Below are positions 1 through 8,504 of a stretch of DNA of 64,000 bases, piece by piece. Made by a program: the position numbers and the translations under genes. Numbering within the stretch: position 1 is the first letter of the stretch; the number at the start of each line of letters is the position of its first letter. The stretch comes from UBA1479 sp964012715 (GTDB lineage Bacteria; Pseudomonadota; Alphaproteobacteria; Rhodospirillales; Casp-alpha2), in assembly GCA_964012715.1 (NCBI GenBank), contig CAXGUG010000006.1, positions 1 to 64,000 on the forward strand, given 5' to 3'. The notes below the pieces were generated by a model. It was not told where the DNA came from and searched no databases. It saw nothing but the letters and a program-made list of their open reading frames with translations.

Positions 1-1
1 C

Positions 2-865
2 TACGCCGCCGATTACGAGAACATCGCTCCGTCGCTTGCCCGCGGCAAGCGCACCTTGACGGTCGGCAACATAACGGATCTGGCGCTGTGTGATCGACTG
101 ACGAAAAACGTCGATTGCGTCGTTCACGTCGCCGCCGAGAGCCACGTCGACAATTCGTTCGGAAACTCCATCGAGTTTACCCTGACCAATACGCTCGGCA
201 CGCACACATTGCTCGAGGCGGCACGCATGAACTCCGTTCCTCTGTTCATCCATGTCAGCACGGATGAGGTCTATGGAGAGGTCCTGGAAGGCGAGGCGTC
301 CGAAGAGGAAAAGCTGAACCCGAGCAATCCCTATTCCGCCTCGAAGGCGAGCGCCGAGATGATCGTGGGCAGCTATCAGGCTTCCTTCGGCATGCCGATC
401 GTCACCGTTCGAGCGAACAATATCTTCGGCATCCGGCAGTTCCCGGAAAAAATCATCCCCAAGTTTACGATGCAGCTGTTGTCTGGTCAGCCTGTGACCT
501 TGCATGGCGACGGCTCCAACGTACGACGCTACTTGGCGGCGGAGGATTTTGCCGAGGCCCTGTGCCTGTTGATCGCCAAGGGTCAGGTCGGCGCCGTGTA
601 CAACATCGGCGCGGAAGAAGAATACTCGAACACCGAGATCGCCCGTATGCTGTGCGGGCTTTTGGATCGATCGGAAGACGATTTCATCACCTTCGTCGCC
701 GACCGGCCATTCAATGATCGCCGCTATTCGATCAATACGGCGAAGATCGAAGCCCTGGGATGGCAACCGCGGCGGCCGTTGGCAGCGGGGCTTTCCGCAA
801 TCGTGGAGTGGTATCGCGAAAACTATGGCCGTTACCGCCATCTGTTCCAGAGTAACGACGCCTAA
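2..865 (+). CDS. dTDP-glucose 4,6-dehydratase-like extended SDR (5' partial)
   Basis: The reading frame is open from base 2 (YAADYENIAP...) and runs off the left edge, so the N-terminal glycine-rich NAD motif and roughly the first 60 residues are missing. What remains carries the extended-SDR signatures STDEVYG (about 256-276) and the catalytic YSASK (about 332-346), and a C-terminal RPFNDRRYSI that resembles the RPGHDRRYAID segment of RmlB/RfbB proteins. That family removes water across C4-C6 of a nucleotide-activated hexose to give the 4-keto-6-deoxy sugar, in the cytoplasm. The exact nucleotide and sugar cannot be read from the sequence. An unknown membrane protein gene follows after 39 bases. 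Confidence 0.85.
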   Translation, partial: YAADYENIAPSLARGKRTLTVGNITDLALCDRLTKNVDCVVHVAAESHVDNSFGNSIEFTLTNTLGTHTLLEAARMNSVPLFIHVSTDEVYGEVLEGEASEEEKLNPSNPYSASKASAEMIVGSYQASFGMPIVTVRANNIFGIRQFPEKIIPKFTMQLLSGQPVTLHGDGSNVRRYLAAEDFAEALCLLIAKGQVGAVYNIGAEEEYSNTEIARMLCGLLDRSEDDFITFVADRPFNDRRYSINTAKIEALGWQPRRPLAAGLSAIVEWYRENYGRYRHLFQSNDA

Positions 866-904
866 CCCCCCCGCGCTCCGTTCAACCTTCGAGGACGAAT
901 TCAG

Positions 905-1435
905 ATGACGACCTATTCGATCGATGTGTACGAAAAGGATGGGCGCTGGCAGGCCGTAATCCACCACCTTCTATTGGCCGGGGAAGGCTCGTCCCCCGAG
1001 GAAGCGACCGCCGAGGTCATTCAACTGGCGGCCGCGGCCGAAAACCGTCTACTGGAAACCGGACTAGCCCGGCGTTCACGTCAAGGCCGCGTCGTCCTCA
1101 AACGGTCGCTAGGCCAGATGCTTGCACCGATCGCCGCCGAATACGGCCTGCGCACGCTTTTCGTCTTTGTACTGCTGGCTTCCCTTTACCTTGTGGTTCG
1201 GGCTGATCTTAGCCATCAAATTCAGGCATTCCGGACCGATATCACGTCCGAGTTGTCCCAGATTCGTTCTCTTCTCGGGGACTCTTCATCGACGTCGTCG
1301 GATGCCGCCGAACGCGTCCGGCAACGGGCTCAACACCTGAACCAACGACTGCTGCCTGCGGCGGAGGAACTCCGGCCCTTGTTTCGAACGCTTCTATCCG
1401 ATCCGGCGCCGACCCAGACGCCGCCCAACCAGTAG
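905..1435 (+). CDS. Hypothetical one-pass membrane protein
   Basis: A 176-residue protein I do not recognise. Residues 1-60 look soluble and begin with a beta-rich stretch (TYSIDVYEKDGRWQAVI) resembling small HicB-like or DUF1902-like folds, a weak impression only. One hydrophobic helix lies at about 82-99 (LRTLFVFVLLASLYLVV). The rest is polar, heptad-like and ends in a Pro/Thr-rich tail. It lies between a sugar dehydratase and a polytopic glycosyltransferase-like gene with short gaps (39 and 20 bases), so it is probably in their operon. It could be an accessory membrane component of glycan assembly, but nothing in the sequence proves it. Confidence 0.6.
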   Translation: MTTYSIDVYEKDGRWQAVIHHLLLAGEGSSPEEATAEVIQLAAAAENRLLETGLARRSRQGRVVLKRSLGQMLAPIAAEYGLRTLFVFVLLASLYLVVRADLSHQIQAFRTDITSELSQIRSLLGDSSSTSSDAAERVRQRAQHLNQRLLPAAEELRPLFRTLLSDPAPTQTPPNQ

Positions 1436-1455
1436 CCTTCGCCGATTACCCGCAC

Positions 1456-3369
1456 ATGACCATTTCCACCCGTTCGTCCCAGGCACAATCCGGCGCGCTG
1501 ATCATCGGCGCGCTGTTAGTGCTTGCGCTGTTTGCCGCGGCCTTGGGCTGGCACCACGTAAACCCCGTTTTTTCCAAATGGGAGCACCTTCATTTCTTCT
1601 TTCTGCACGGTAGCGTCGATCCGCATTTAACGTTCCGACTGCACCCCAGGGCAAATCTGGGCGGAACCGGCTATGCGACGCTTGAAATCGGGAAATGGAT
1701 CACTGATTTCTTCGGCTGGTCCCTTCCCACCTTCCGCGCCATTTCATTTCTGTTCGCCGGTGGAACGCTGGCGCTTATCGCCGTCGTGCTGGGGCGATGG
1801 TTCGGCCTTTATCCGGCGCTCGCCGGTGTCATATTGGCGGCGTTCAGCACCGGTTACATCATATTCGCCAACCAAGTGCTGGTCAGCCTGCCCACACTGT
1901 TTTTCAGCGTTTTGCTGGTGGAGCGCTTTCAGCGCCTGGACACGGCCCCCCGCAGTAAGACACTGCATGTCATGCTCGGCATCGTCCTTGCGTTTTGTTT
2001 TCTCCAATACGGGATGGCTCGGTATTTCGCCCTGATCTGGGTCGCGTTTTTCTTCGGTACACGCATTTTCGTGGTTTGCCGGCAAATTCCAGGCGGCGCC
2101 GCGCGGCAGGCCGCTATCCTCGGCGTCTTCAAATCCTTGGCTGCGATCGGGATCGTGGCGCTGGTTACCCTGAGCCTACTGGACCTCACGAATGTCCGGC
2201 TGTTGCTTCATCCCTGGAATATCCTTTTCCCCGCAAAGGCCGAGGTCGAAACCAAGGCGCTGAGTCTGTTCGCAACGTTCGTCGGGAATTTTCCGCGCTT
2301 GCTGGAAATGTATTTTCCGTTCATTTCCGTCTCAGGCGGCGGCCGACCGGAGTTCATACTCGCCGGGCAAAGAGCCCCCCTTTACGAATACTGGCACACT
2401 CCTTTTCTACTGATCGGGCTCGCGGTTGCGATCCGGCGAACGTTCCGGCCTCTGACGCCGACCGTCTATCCGTACCTATCGTTGCATGTGATTTGCGGGG
2501 CGACGATTTTGTTATCGCTGGCATCCCAGATCGACAGAGACATTTACACGATCTCTATCTTTCGGAATTTCTCCGGCTTTTTCGCCGTCTCGGCCTATAT
2601 CGCCGTCGCCTTGATTTGGTTATGGGAACGCATTGGCTCCCGCATCCCCGCAGCGACAGCGGTATTTTCGCTCGGTTTTCTAGCCATCCTTTCGACCGCA
2701 ACCATCATTTTGGACCAGAAATTCAACGCGATGCAGAACCGGATCGCAGACATGGCAGCGGTCGATACGTCTGGCCAATCCTTCGCACCGACGCCATCGC
2801 CGTTGCCGTTCGGCCTGGACAAGCAGCTTTATCAGCAAGCCCGCTTTACCCGCTTGGCAGAAATTCTGGCCGATCTACGCTCCTGCAAAGCGTTTGCCGG
2901 GCCTTTACTGGTAAAGCTTTCCCCGGGCCTCGTCCTGAACAATGGAGAATTCGACGGCATTCACTACACGAAGAACTACAACATGCTGTCTTCCACGCTG
3001 GCCTTTTTACTTGCTGACCACGGCATCAACGGCAGCCACGTAATACTCGTCCCCGAGGGAGACCCGGGAATTCGAGAATTCGGAAACGGGTACGCGGGCG
3101 CACCGCGCCATTTTTCCGGGCCAATCACCTGGAAAAATGCCGAAATTCTCTATCCAAACGGCCTCTTGAAGCGCCACTATCGCGAATCCCGCCCCGGCAA
3201 CGGCGATCCCTGGCTTGTTGCCTTCTCCGAGGCCGAAGTCGAAGCCTCCCGAGCGCAGTTCAAGCAAATGCAATTGCCGTTCAGGGAAATTGGCCCCATC
3301 ACCGACTTATCAAAAATTACCCCCCTGAAATCACGTGATTTTCCGGCGATCTGCTCTGATCGTCCCTAA
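1456..3369 (+). CDS. Polytopic membrane protein, ArnT/PMT-like glycosyltransferase candidate
   Basis: A 637-residue protein with many hydrophobic helices (about 14-31, 95-113, 118-150 and several more up to about residue 430), then a soluble C-terminal region of about 200 residues. This architecture matches GT-C fold enzymes (GT39/GT83, Rgt-like), which move sugars from a polyprenyl-phosphate carrier on the periplasmic side. The classical acidic pair in the first external loop is not obvious; WEH and VDPH at 42-56 occupy that area. The assignment therefore rests on topology and context, and another polytopic function is possible. The start has no strong Shine-Dalgarno. The gene is last before a hairpin-bearing gap. 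Confidence 0.5.
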   Translation: MTISTRSSQAQSGALIIGALLVLALFAAALGWHHVNPVFSKWEHLHFFFLHGSVDPHLTFRLHPRANLGGTGYATLEIGKWITDFFGWSLPTFRAISFLFAGGTLALIAVVLGRWFGLYPALAGVILAAFSTGYIIFANQVLVSLPTLFFSVLLVERFQRLDTAPRSKTLHVMLGIVLAFCFLQYGMARYFALIWVAFFFGTRIFVVCRQIPGGAARQAAILGVFKSLAAIGIVALVTLSLLDLTNVRLLLHPWNILFPAKAEVETKALSLFATFVGNFPRLLEMYFPFISVSGGGRPEFILAGQRAPLYEYWHTPFLLIGLAVAIRRTFRPLTPTVYPYLSLHVICGATILLSLASQIDRDIYTISIFRNFSGFFAVSAYIAVALIWLWERIGSRIPAATAVFSLGFLAILSTATIILDQKFNAMQNRIADMAAVDTSGQSFAPTPSPLPFGLDKQLYQQARFTRLAEILADLRSCKAFAGPLLVKLSPGLVLNNGEFDGIHYTKNYNMLSSTLAFLLADHGINGSHVILVPEGDPGIREFGNGYAGAPRHFSGPITWKNAEILYPNGLLKRHYRESRPGNGDPWLVAFSEAEVEASRAQFKQMQLPFREIGPITDLSKITPLKSRDFPAICSDRP

Positions 3370-3442
3370 TTGTCGCAACCCGCACTCGGCGGCATCAAGG
3401 CCGGGCTAGCGGTTGCGTCATTAAGCACAATATGCAACATTC

Positions 3443-3473
3443 CCCCTTGCGTTCACCTTGTGAACGCAAGGGG
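3443..3473. terminator. 14-bp perfect inverted repeat in the leader gap
   Basis: CCCCTTGCGTTCAC (3443-3456) and GTGAACGCAAGGGG (3460-3473) are exact reverse complements around a 3-base loop. No T-run follows directly. A second overlapping small stem, GGCT-aaag-AGCC at 3472-3483, is followed by TTTT. This could be an imperfect intrinsic terminator for the upstream genes, or an operator or leader structure for the large downstream operon. Confidence 0.5.
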
Positions 3474-3544
3474 CTAAAGAGCCTTTTGAATCATCGGGCT
3501 ACGGCCCACTCATTGGAACCGCTCGTGGTGATATTCACCTCGGG

Positions 3545-3557
3545 TGCGGTAGCTTGC
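3545..3557 (+). promoter_or_regulatory. ops-like element in operon leader
   Basis: TGCGGTAGCTTGC matches 11 of 13 bases of the ops sequence GGCGGTAGCGTGC, at which RfaH/NusG-type antiterminators are recruited in long polysaccharide operons. It lies about 27 bases before the ATG at 3584, at the head of the long + strand run, with a strong hairpin upstream. A match this good is expected about once by chance on one strand of 64 kb, so the position is the only reason to list it. Confidence 0.3.
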
Positions 3558-3583
3558 CTAACCGCCACCGGCCCTATTGCCCC

Positions 3584-4168
3584 ATGGGATACACGTCACC
3601 GACAACCGGCACCAAAGCAGCCTTTCTGGATCGGGACGGCGTCTTGATTCGTTCCGACGTTATACAAGGGAAGCCTTTTGCGATCCGGCGTCTCGAAGAT
3701 TTATCGTTCTTCCCCGATGTGAAACCGTCAATCGCCCAACTGCAAAAACATGGTTTCAAAATCGTGGTGGTGACCAATCAACCGGATGTGGGAAACGGCA
3801 TCGTCGATCGCTCCGTCGTCGAACAAATGAACGCCCGAATTCAGAGCGAATTGTCAGTCGATGTCGTCAAAACCTGTTACCACGCGCAAACGGACGGTTG
3901 CGCATGCCGCAAGCCAAAGCCCGGCATGATCCTCTCCGCCGCCGCTGAGTTGCAAATCAACCTGAGCGCGAGCTTCATGGTCGGCGACCGCCGGAGCGAT
4001 ATCGAAGCCGGACGCGCCGCCGGATGCCGCACGGTATTCATCGACCGCAACTACACCGAACGCAAACCGGAAGCTCCGGATTTCACCGCGTCCTCACTAA
4101 GCGACGCCGTCACCCAAATTCTCGGCGCCGACACGGCCGCCACCAACAGGAAGTCACACCATGCCTGA
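3584..4168 (+). CDS. gmhB: D-glycero-D-manno-heptose 1,7-bisphosphate 7-phosphatase-like HAD phosphatase
   Basis: HAD motif I is FLDRDGV with Asp16 and Asp18 (ATG start at 3584), followed by the VVVTNQPDVGNG motif II region and the GmhB/HisB-N zinc loop CYHAQTDGCACRKPKPGM, whose Cys-His-Cys-Cys ligands are intact. Motif IV is MVGDRRSDIEAG. The family removes the C7 phosphate of heptose 1,7-bisphosphate before nucleotide activation. Length (194 residues) is normal. A TTG at 3554 would add ten residues of no homology and would overlap the ops-like site, so ATG 3584 is preferred. The stop overlaps the transaldolase start by 8 bases. An HldE-like enzyme 2.8 kb downstream supplies the matching kinase and nucleotidyltransferase. 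Confidence 0.85.
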   Translation: MGYTSPTTGTKAAFLDRDGVLIRSDVIQGKPFAIRRLEDLSFFPDVKPSIAQLQKHGFKIVVVTNQPDVGNGIVDRSVVEQMNARIQSELSVDVVKTCYHAQTDGCACRKPKPGMILSAAAELQINLSASFMVGDRRSDIEAGRAAGCRTVFIDRNYTERKPEAPDFTASSLSDAVTQILGADTAATNRKSHHA

Positions 4169-4889
4169 CGTCAAAGACCTGACCATCAAACTGTTCGCTG
4201 ACGGTGCCGACTTGGACGGCATGCTTCAGATGTACGCCAATCCGCTGATCCAGGGCTTCACCACCAACCCGACCCTGATGCGCAAAGCAGGCGTGCAGGA
4301 TTACGAGGCATTCGCGCGCGAGGTACTTGCCGCGATCCCAGACCGCCCCGTCAGCTTCGAGGTCTTCGCCGACGATCTTCCGACGATGGCCGCGCAAGCG
4401 CGAGTCATCGCATCCTGGGGCGAAAACGTGAACGTCAAAATTCCAGTGACCAATACCCAGGGTGAATTTACCGGCCCGATCATCGAAGCACTGTCCGCCG
4501 AAGGCGTTCAGTTGAACGTGACCGCCGTGTTCTCTCTGGATCAAGTACAGGCAGTGACCGCAGCGCTGGCGGCAGAGACCCCCGCCATCGTTTCGATCTT
4601 TGCCGGTCGCATCGCCGACACCGGTCTGGACCCCATGCCGCTGATGTCGGAAGCGCTCAAGATCATGACTGCCAAGCCGAAGGCGGAGCTTTTGTGGGCC
4701 AGCCCGCGCGAACTGCTGAATATCTTCCAGGCGGACGAAGTGGGCTGTCACATCATCACCGCGACCAATGACGTTCTCGGCAAACTCGGAGGCGTCGGCA
4801 AAGACCTGGAAGTCTTCAGCCGCGAGACGGTCAATATGTTCTACGGCGATGCCCAGGCCGCCGGATTTACCATCGCCACCTCGGCCTGA
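4161..4889 (+). CDS. Transaldolase / fructose-6-phosphate aldolase family protein
   Basis: This 242-residue TIM barrel has the short-transaldolase signatures: TTNPTLM at 34-40 and NVKIPVT at 91-97, whose Lys93 is the expected Schiff-base lysine. The family splits or exchanges three-carbon dihydroxyacetone units between sugar phosphates. Placed between a heptose-bisphosphate phosphatase and heptose-type SDRs, it may provide a sedoheptulose-7-phosphate-type precursor or make an unusual ketose phosphate; that is inference. A housekeeping transaldolase would be less likely inside a glycan operon. It overlaps the phosphatase gene by 8 bases, so the two are translationally coupled. Confidence 0.8.
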   Translation: MPDVKDLTIKLFADGADLDGMLQMYANPLIQGFTTNPTLMRKAGVQDYEAFAREVLAAIPDRPVSFEVFADDLPTMAAQARVIASWGENVNVKIPVTNTQGEFTGPIIEALSAEGVQLNVTAVFSLDQVQAVTAALAAETPAIVSIFAGRIADTGLDPMPLMSEALKIMTAKPKAELLWASPRELLNIFQADEVGCHIITATNDVLGKLGGVGKDLEVFSRETVNMFYGDAQAAGFTIATSA

Positions 4890-4930
4890 AACGCCGCGGA
4901 CCAAGCGAACAGACAACGGAGCCAACATCC

Positions 4931-5944
4931 ATGTCCAATTCCTTCGAACACGTGTTGATCACCGGCGGCGCCGGTTATGTCGGCAGCTTGCTCGCCCCGC
5001 AGCTTCTTGAGCGCGGGTTTAAGGTCACCGTCTACGACATCATGTATTACGGCGACGATTTCCTGCCCAAGGACAACCCGAACCTGCGTATCGTCAAGGG
5101 TGACATCCGCGACGTCGCCGCGTTGAAGGACGCGCTGAAGGGCGTCGATGTCGTGATCAGTCTGGCCTGCATCTCGAACGACGCCAGCTTCGAGTTGGAT
5201 GAAAACCTCTCGACCTCGGTCAACATGGATGCATTCGAGCCGATGGTCGTCGCCGCCAAGGAAGCCGGCGTGAAGCGCTTCATCTACGCCTCTTCCTCGT
5301 CCGTCTATGGCGTCTCGGAATCTCCCGACGTTACCGAAGACCACCCCCTAGTGCCGCTGACCCTGTACAACAAATACAAGGGCATGTGTGAACCTCTGCT
5401 GTTCAAGCATCAGTCCGACGACTTCGTCTGCGTCACCATCCGCCCGGCGACGCTGTGCGGCTACGCCCCGCGCCAACGCCTGGACCTATCGGTCAACATC
5501 CTGACAAATCATGCCGTGACCAATGGCAAGATCACGGTGTTCGGCGGCTCGCAAATGCGTCCCAACCTGCATGTCCAGGACATGTGCGACTGCTACGAAA
5601 TGCTGCTTGAGTTGCCTGACGAAAAAATCGCGGGCGGCATCTTCAACGTCGCCTACATGAACATGAGCATCATGGACTTGGCCAAGGTCGTTAAGAAAGT
5701 CGTCGAAGAAGAGTTCCCCGAGAAGGGCGAAATCGAGATCGTCACCACACCGACCGACGACATCCGCTCCTATCACGTCAATTCGGACAAGATCACCCGC
5801 GAGTTGGGCTTTGCGCCCAAGTACAACATCGAAGACGCGGTGCGGGGCCTGTGCAAAGCCTTCCGCGGCGGCAACCTGCCCGACAGCATGGACGACGACA
5901 AATACTTCAACGTCCGTCGCATGAAAGCCCTCAACGCCGCATGA
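4931..5944 (+). CDS. NAD-dependent epimerase/dehydratase (extended SDR)
   Basis: Residues 11-18 are TGGAGYVG, the Rossmann NAD motif. SSSSVYG at 122-128 and Tyr147-xxx-Lys151 (YNKYK) give the catalytic triad. At 337 residues it is full length. Such enzymes epimerise, dehydrate or reduce nucleotide-activated sugars. The region ISLACISNDASFELDE and the RPATLCGYAPRQRLD segment recall the group of SDRs found near heptose and branched-sugar genes, but the substrate cannot be fixed. The stop overlaps the next SDR by four bases (ATGA). Two consecutive SDRs after a transaldolase point to stepwise remodelling of one sugar. Confidence 0.85.
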   Translation: MSNSFEHVLITGGAGYVGSLLAPQLLERGFKVTVYDIMYYGDDFLPKDNPNLRIVKGDIRDVAALKDALKGVDVVISLACISNDASFELDENLSTSVNMDAFEPMVVAAKEAGVKRFIYASSSSVYGVSESPDVTEDHPLVPLTLYNKYKGMCEPLLFKHQSDDFVCVTIRPATLCGYAPRQRLDLSVNILTNHAVTNGKITVFGGSQMRPNLHVQDMCDCYEMLLELPDEKIAGGIFNVAYMNMSIMDLAKVVKKVVEEEFPEKGEIEIVTTPTDDIRSYHVNSDKITRELGFAPKYNIEDAVRGLCKAFRGGNLPDSMDDDKYFNVRRMKALNAA

Positions 5945-6954
5945 CGACATCCGCAAAACCGCTGGCCGTCGTTACCGGCGGCGCCGGGTTCATCGGCAGT
6001 CACATGGTCGACGTTCTGATCGGCCGTAGCTTCGCCGTGCGTGTTATCGACAATTTCAGCGGCGGGCACGAACGCAACCTCGCCCATCTCGATGGCAATC
6101 CGGACCTGACGATCGTCAATCAGGACATCCGCGACCTGAACCCCGACGACGCCCCGTTCGACAGCGCCCGGTTCGTGTTTCATTTCGCCGGAATCGGCGA
6201 CATCGTGCCGTCGATCGAACGCCCGATCGACTACATGGACATCAACGTCCAGGGAACGGTGAAGGTTCTGGAATGCGCCCGCGCCGCCGGGGTCGAAAAA
6301 CTGGTCTATGCTGCGTCATCGTCATGTTACGGGCTGGCCGACGTGCCGACCCGTGAAGATCATCCAATCGATCCGAAATACCCGTATGCCCTGAGCAAGT
6401 ACCAGGGCGAACAAGCGGCCCTGCATTGGCAAAACGTCTATGGCCTGCCGGTCAATTCAGTCCGTATCTTCAACGCCTACGGCACCCGTGTGCGGACCAC
6501 CGGCGCCTATGGCGCCGTGTTCGGCGTGTTCTTCAAACAAAAACTGGCGGGCAAGCCGTTCACCGTCGTCGGCGACGGAACGCAGGGCCGTGATTTCCTG
6601 TACGTGACGGACGTCGCCCGCGCCTTCCTGGCGGCCGCGGAAACGGAACAGGTCGGGGAAATCTACAACCTCGGCGCCGGCAACCCGCAATCGGTCAATC
6701 GATTGGTCGAACTGCTGGAAGGCGACGTGGTCTATATCCCCAAACGCCCCGGCGAGCCCGATTGCACCTGGGCCGATATTTCGAAAATCACCACAGAACT
6801 TAATTGGAAGCCCGAGGTCTCGTTCGAAGAAGGCGTCGGACGCATGGTTGCCGAAATCGAAAACTGGCGTGACGCCCCGTTGTGGGATCCGAACAGCATC
6901 GAGCAGGCGACCAAGACCTGGTTCAAATACATGGCGCCGGGAGACGGCCGATGA
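5941..6954 (+). CDS. NAD-dependent epimerase/dehydratase, UDP-glucose 4-epimerase-like
   Basis: A 337-residue extended SDR with TGGAGFIG at 12-19, the S-S-S-C-Y stretch at 126-130 and Tyr149-xxx-Lys153 (YALSK). The GDGTQGRDFLYVTDVA segment and NLGAGNPQSVN are typical of the GalE/WbpP group, which inverts C4 of UDP-hexoses or N-acetylhexosamines; GDP-heptose and dTDP-sugar epimerases share these features. The ATG at 5941 overlaps the stop of the preceding SDR and its own stop overlaps the next start (ATGA at 6951-6954), so it is translationally coupled on both sides. Confidence 0.85.
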   Translation: MTTSAKPLAVVTGGAGFIGSHMVDVLIGRSFAVRVIDNFSGGHERNLAHLDGNPDLTIVNQDIRDLNPDDAPFDSARFVFHFAGIGDIVPSIERPIDYMDINVQGTVKVLECARAAGVEKLVYAASSSCYGLADVPTREDHPIDPKYPYALSKYQGEQAALHWQNVYGLPVNSVRIFNAYGTRVRTTGAYGAVFGVFFKQKLAGKPFTVVGDGTQGRDFLYVTDVARAFLAAAETEQVGEIYNLGAGNPQSVNRLVELLEGDVVYIPKRPGEPDCTWADISKITTELNWKPEVSFEEGVGRMVAEIENWRDAPLWDPNSIEQATKTWFKYMAPGDGR

Positions 6955-8504
6955 CCGCTGAGTTTTTCAAGAACTACGAATTCAAACTCAAGACGCCCGA
7001 GGAACTTCAGGCGCTGATCGGTCCGTTCCCCCGCGACAAGAAAGTGATCATGTGCCACGGCGTGTTCGACGTCGTTCACCCCGGCCACGTGCGTCATTTG
7101 GCCTATGCGAAAAGCAAGGCCGATATCCTGGTCGCCTCGATCACGGCCGACCGTCACATCAAGAAGGGCACCTATCGTCCTCACGTGCCGGAACGTCTTC
7201 GCGCGCTGAACCTGGCCGCGTTCGAAATGGTCGATTACGTGATCATCGACGGAAACGCCAAGCCGCTGGAGAATCTAAAGACGCTTCAGCCCGACTTTTT
7301 CGCCAAGGGGTTTGAGTACACCTCGGGCGGCTTGCCCGCCGCCACGCAGGAAGAAGCCGACATCGTAGAAGGCTACGGCGGCAGCATGATCTTCACCCCC
7401 GGCGACATCGTCTATTCGTCGTCGCGGCTGATCGAGTTGGCTGCACCCAATATCCAGATGGAAAAATTGCTGGCCCTGTTGGATGCGCACGACCTGGGCT
7501 TCGCGGATCTTCGCAGGGCGCTCGACAAGATGAAGGGCTTCAAGGTCCATGTCATCGGCGACACCATCGTCGACAGCTATACACGGACCTCTCTGATCGG
7601 CGGACAAACCAAAACCCCGACCTTCAGCGTGCTGTACCAGGGAAAGGACGACTACATCGGCGGCGCCGGGATCGTCGCCCAGCATTTGCGTGCGGCGGGC
7701 GCGGACGTTACGTTTTCGACCGTCCTCGGCAAAGATGCTCTGGCCGATTTCGTGATCGAAGGGCTGCAGGAAGCCGGGATCAAGACCAATGCGATCATCG
7801 ACGACACCCGCCCCACGACGAACAAGAACGCGATCATCGCCGGTGGCTATCGCCTATTGAAAGTCGACACCCTCGACAACCGATCGATCTCGGAAGGCAT
7901 TCTCGAACAACTGACGTCGAAGATCACCGGCACGGAAACCGACGCCGTCGTGTTCAGCGATTTTCGGCATGGCATCTTCAATCACTGGACCGTGCCGCAA
8001 TTGACTACGGCCATTCCGCAAGACGTTTATCGCGTCGCCGACAGTCAGGTTGCCAGCCGTTGGGGTAACATCACCGAGTTCAAGAACTTCGATCTGGTCA
8101 CGCCGAACGAACGGGAAGCCCGCTTTGCGCTGGGCGATCAAGATTCGACGGTCGGCGCCTTGGCGGGAGCATTGGTCGATGCCAATGCCTGTAAATTGCT
8201 GATCCTTAAGCTCGGCGACCGTGGCGCCTTCGTGTCCCGGCCGTCATTCGGCGATGGTGACGGGAATTATTTTTCCGTCGACAGCTTCGCCCGAAACATC
8301 GCGGACGCCGTGGGTGCCGGTGACGCCCTGTTGTCGTACGCGACCATGGCAATGCTCGCGACGGGCAACGAAGTAATCGCCGGAATTCTTGGCTCCATGG
8401 CTGCCGCCTGCGAATGCGAGATCGACGGCAACGTGCCGATCAAGCCGGGAGACGTTTTGGCCCGGATTGATCAAGTCGAGAAGGCCGCGGGTTACGGCGG
8501 ATGA
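6951..8504 (+). CDS. HldE-like bifunctional nucleotidyltransferase/PfkB kinase with inverted domain order
   Basis: This 517-residue protein starts with a cytidylyltransferase-like domain: CHGVFDVVHPGHVRHL with HPGH at 43-46 (HxGH family), followed by RPHVPERLRALNL and VDYVIID. From about residue 200 to the end it is a PfkB/ribokinase-type kinase: HVIGDTIVDSY, GGAGIVAQHLRAAGA, and the signature DAVGAGDA with catalytic Asp458. Canonical HldE has the kinase first and the transferase last. In heptose synthesis the kinase adds phosphate at C1 and the transferase makes NDP-heptose, with GmhB acting between; a GmhB-type gene lies upstream. The ATG at 6951 overlaps the previous stop and is in-register with the first conserved block. 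Confidence 0.88.
   Translation: MTAEFFKNYEFKLKTPEELQALIGPFPRDKKVIMCHGVFDVVHPGHVRHLAYAKSKADILVASITADRHIKKGTYRPHVPERLRALNLAAFEMVDYVIIDGNAKPLENLKTLQPDFFAKGFEYTSGGLPAATQEEADIVEGYGGSMIFTPGDIVYSSSRLIELAAPNIQMEKLLALLDAHDLGFADLRRALDKMKGFKVHVIGDTIVDSYTRTSLIGGQTKTPTFSVLYQGKDDYIGGAGIVAQHLRAAGADVTFSTVLGKDALADFVIEGLQEAGIKTNAIIDDTRPTTNKNAIIAGGYRLLKVDTLDNRSISEGILEQLTSKITGTETDAVVFSDFRHGIFNHWTVPQLTTAIPQDVYRVADSQVASRWGNITEFKNFDLVTPNEREARFALGDQDSTVGALAGALVDANACKLLILKLGDRGAFVSRPSFGDGDGNYFSVDSFARNIADAVGAGDALLSYATMAMLATGNEVIAGILGSMAAACECEIDGNVPIKPGDVLARIDQVEKAAGYGG

Noticed and set aside
1995..3017. A 340-codon arginine-rich open frame on the plus strand
   Set aside because: Out-of-frame shadow of the polytopic membrane protein; composition is typical of a shifted frame.
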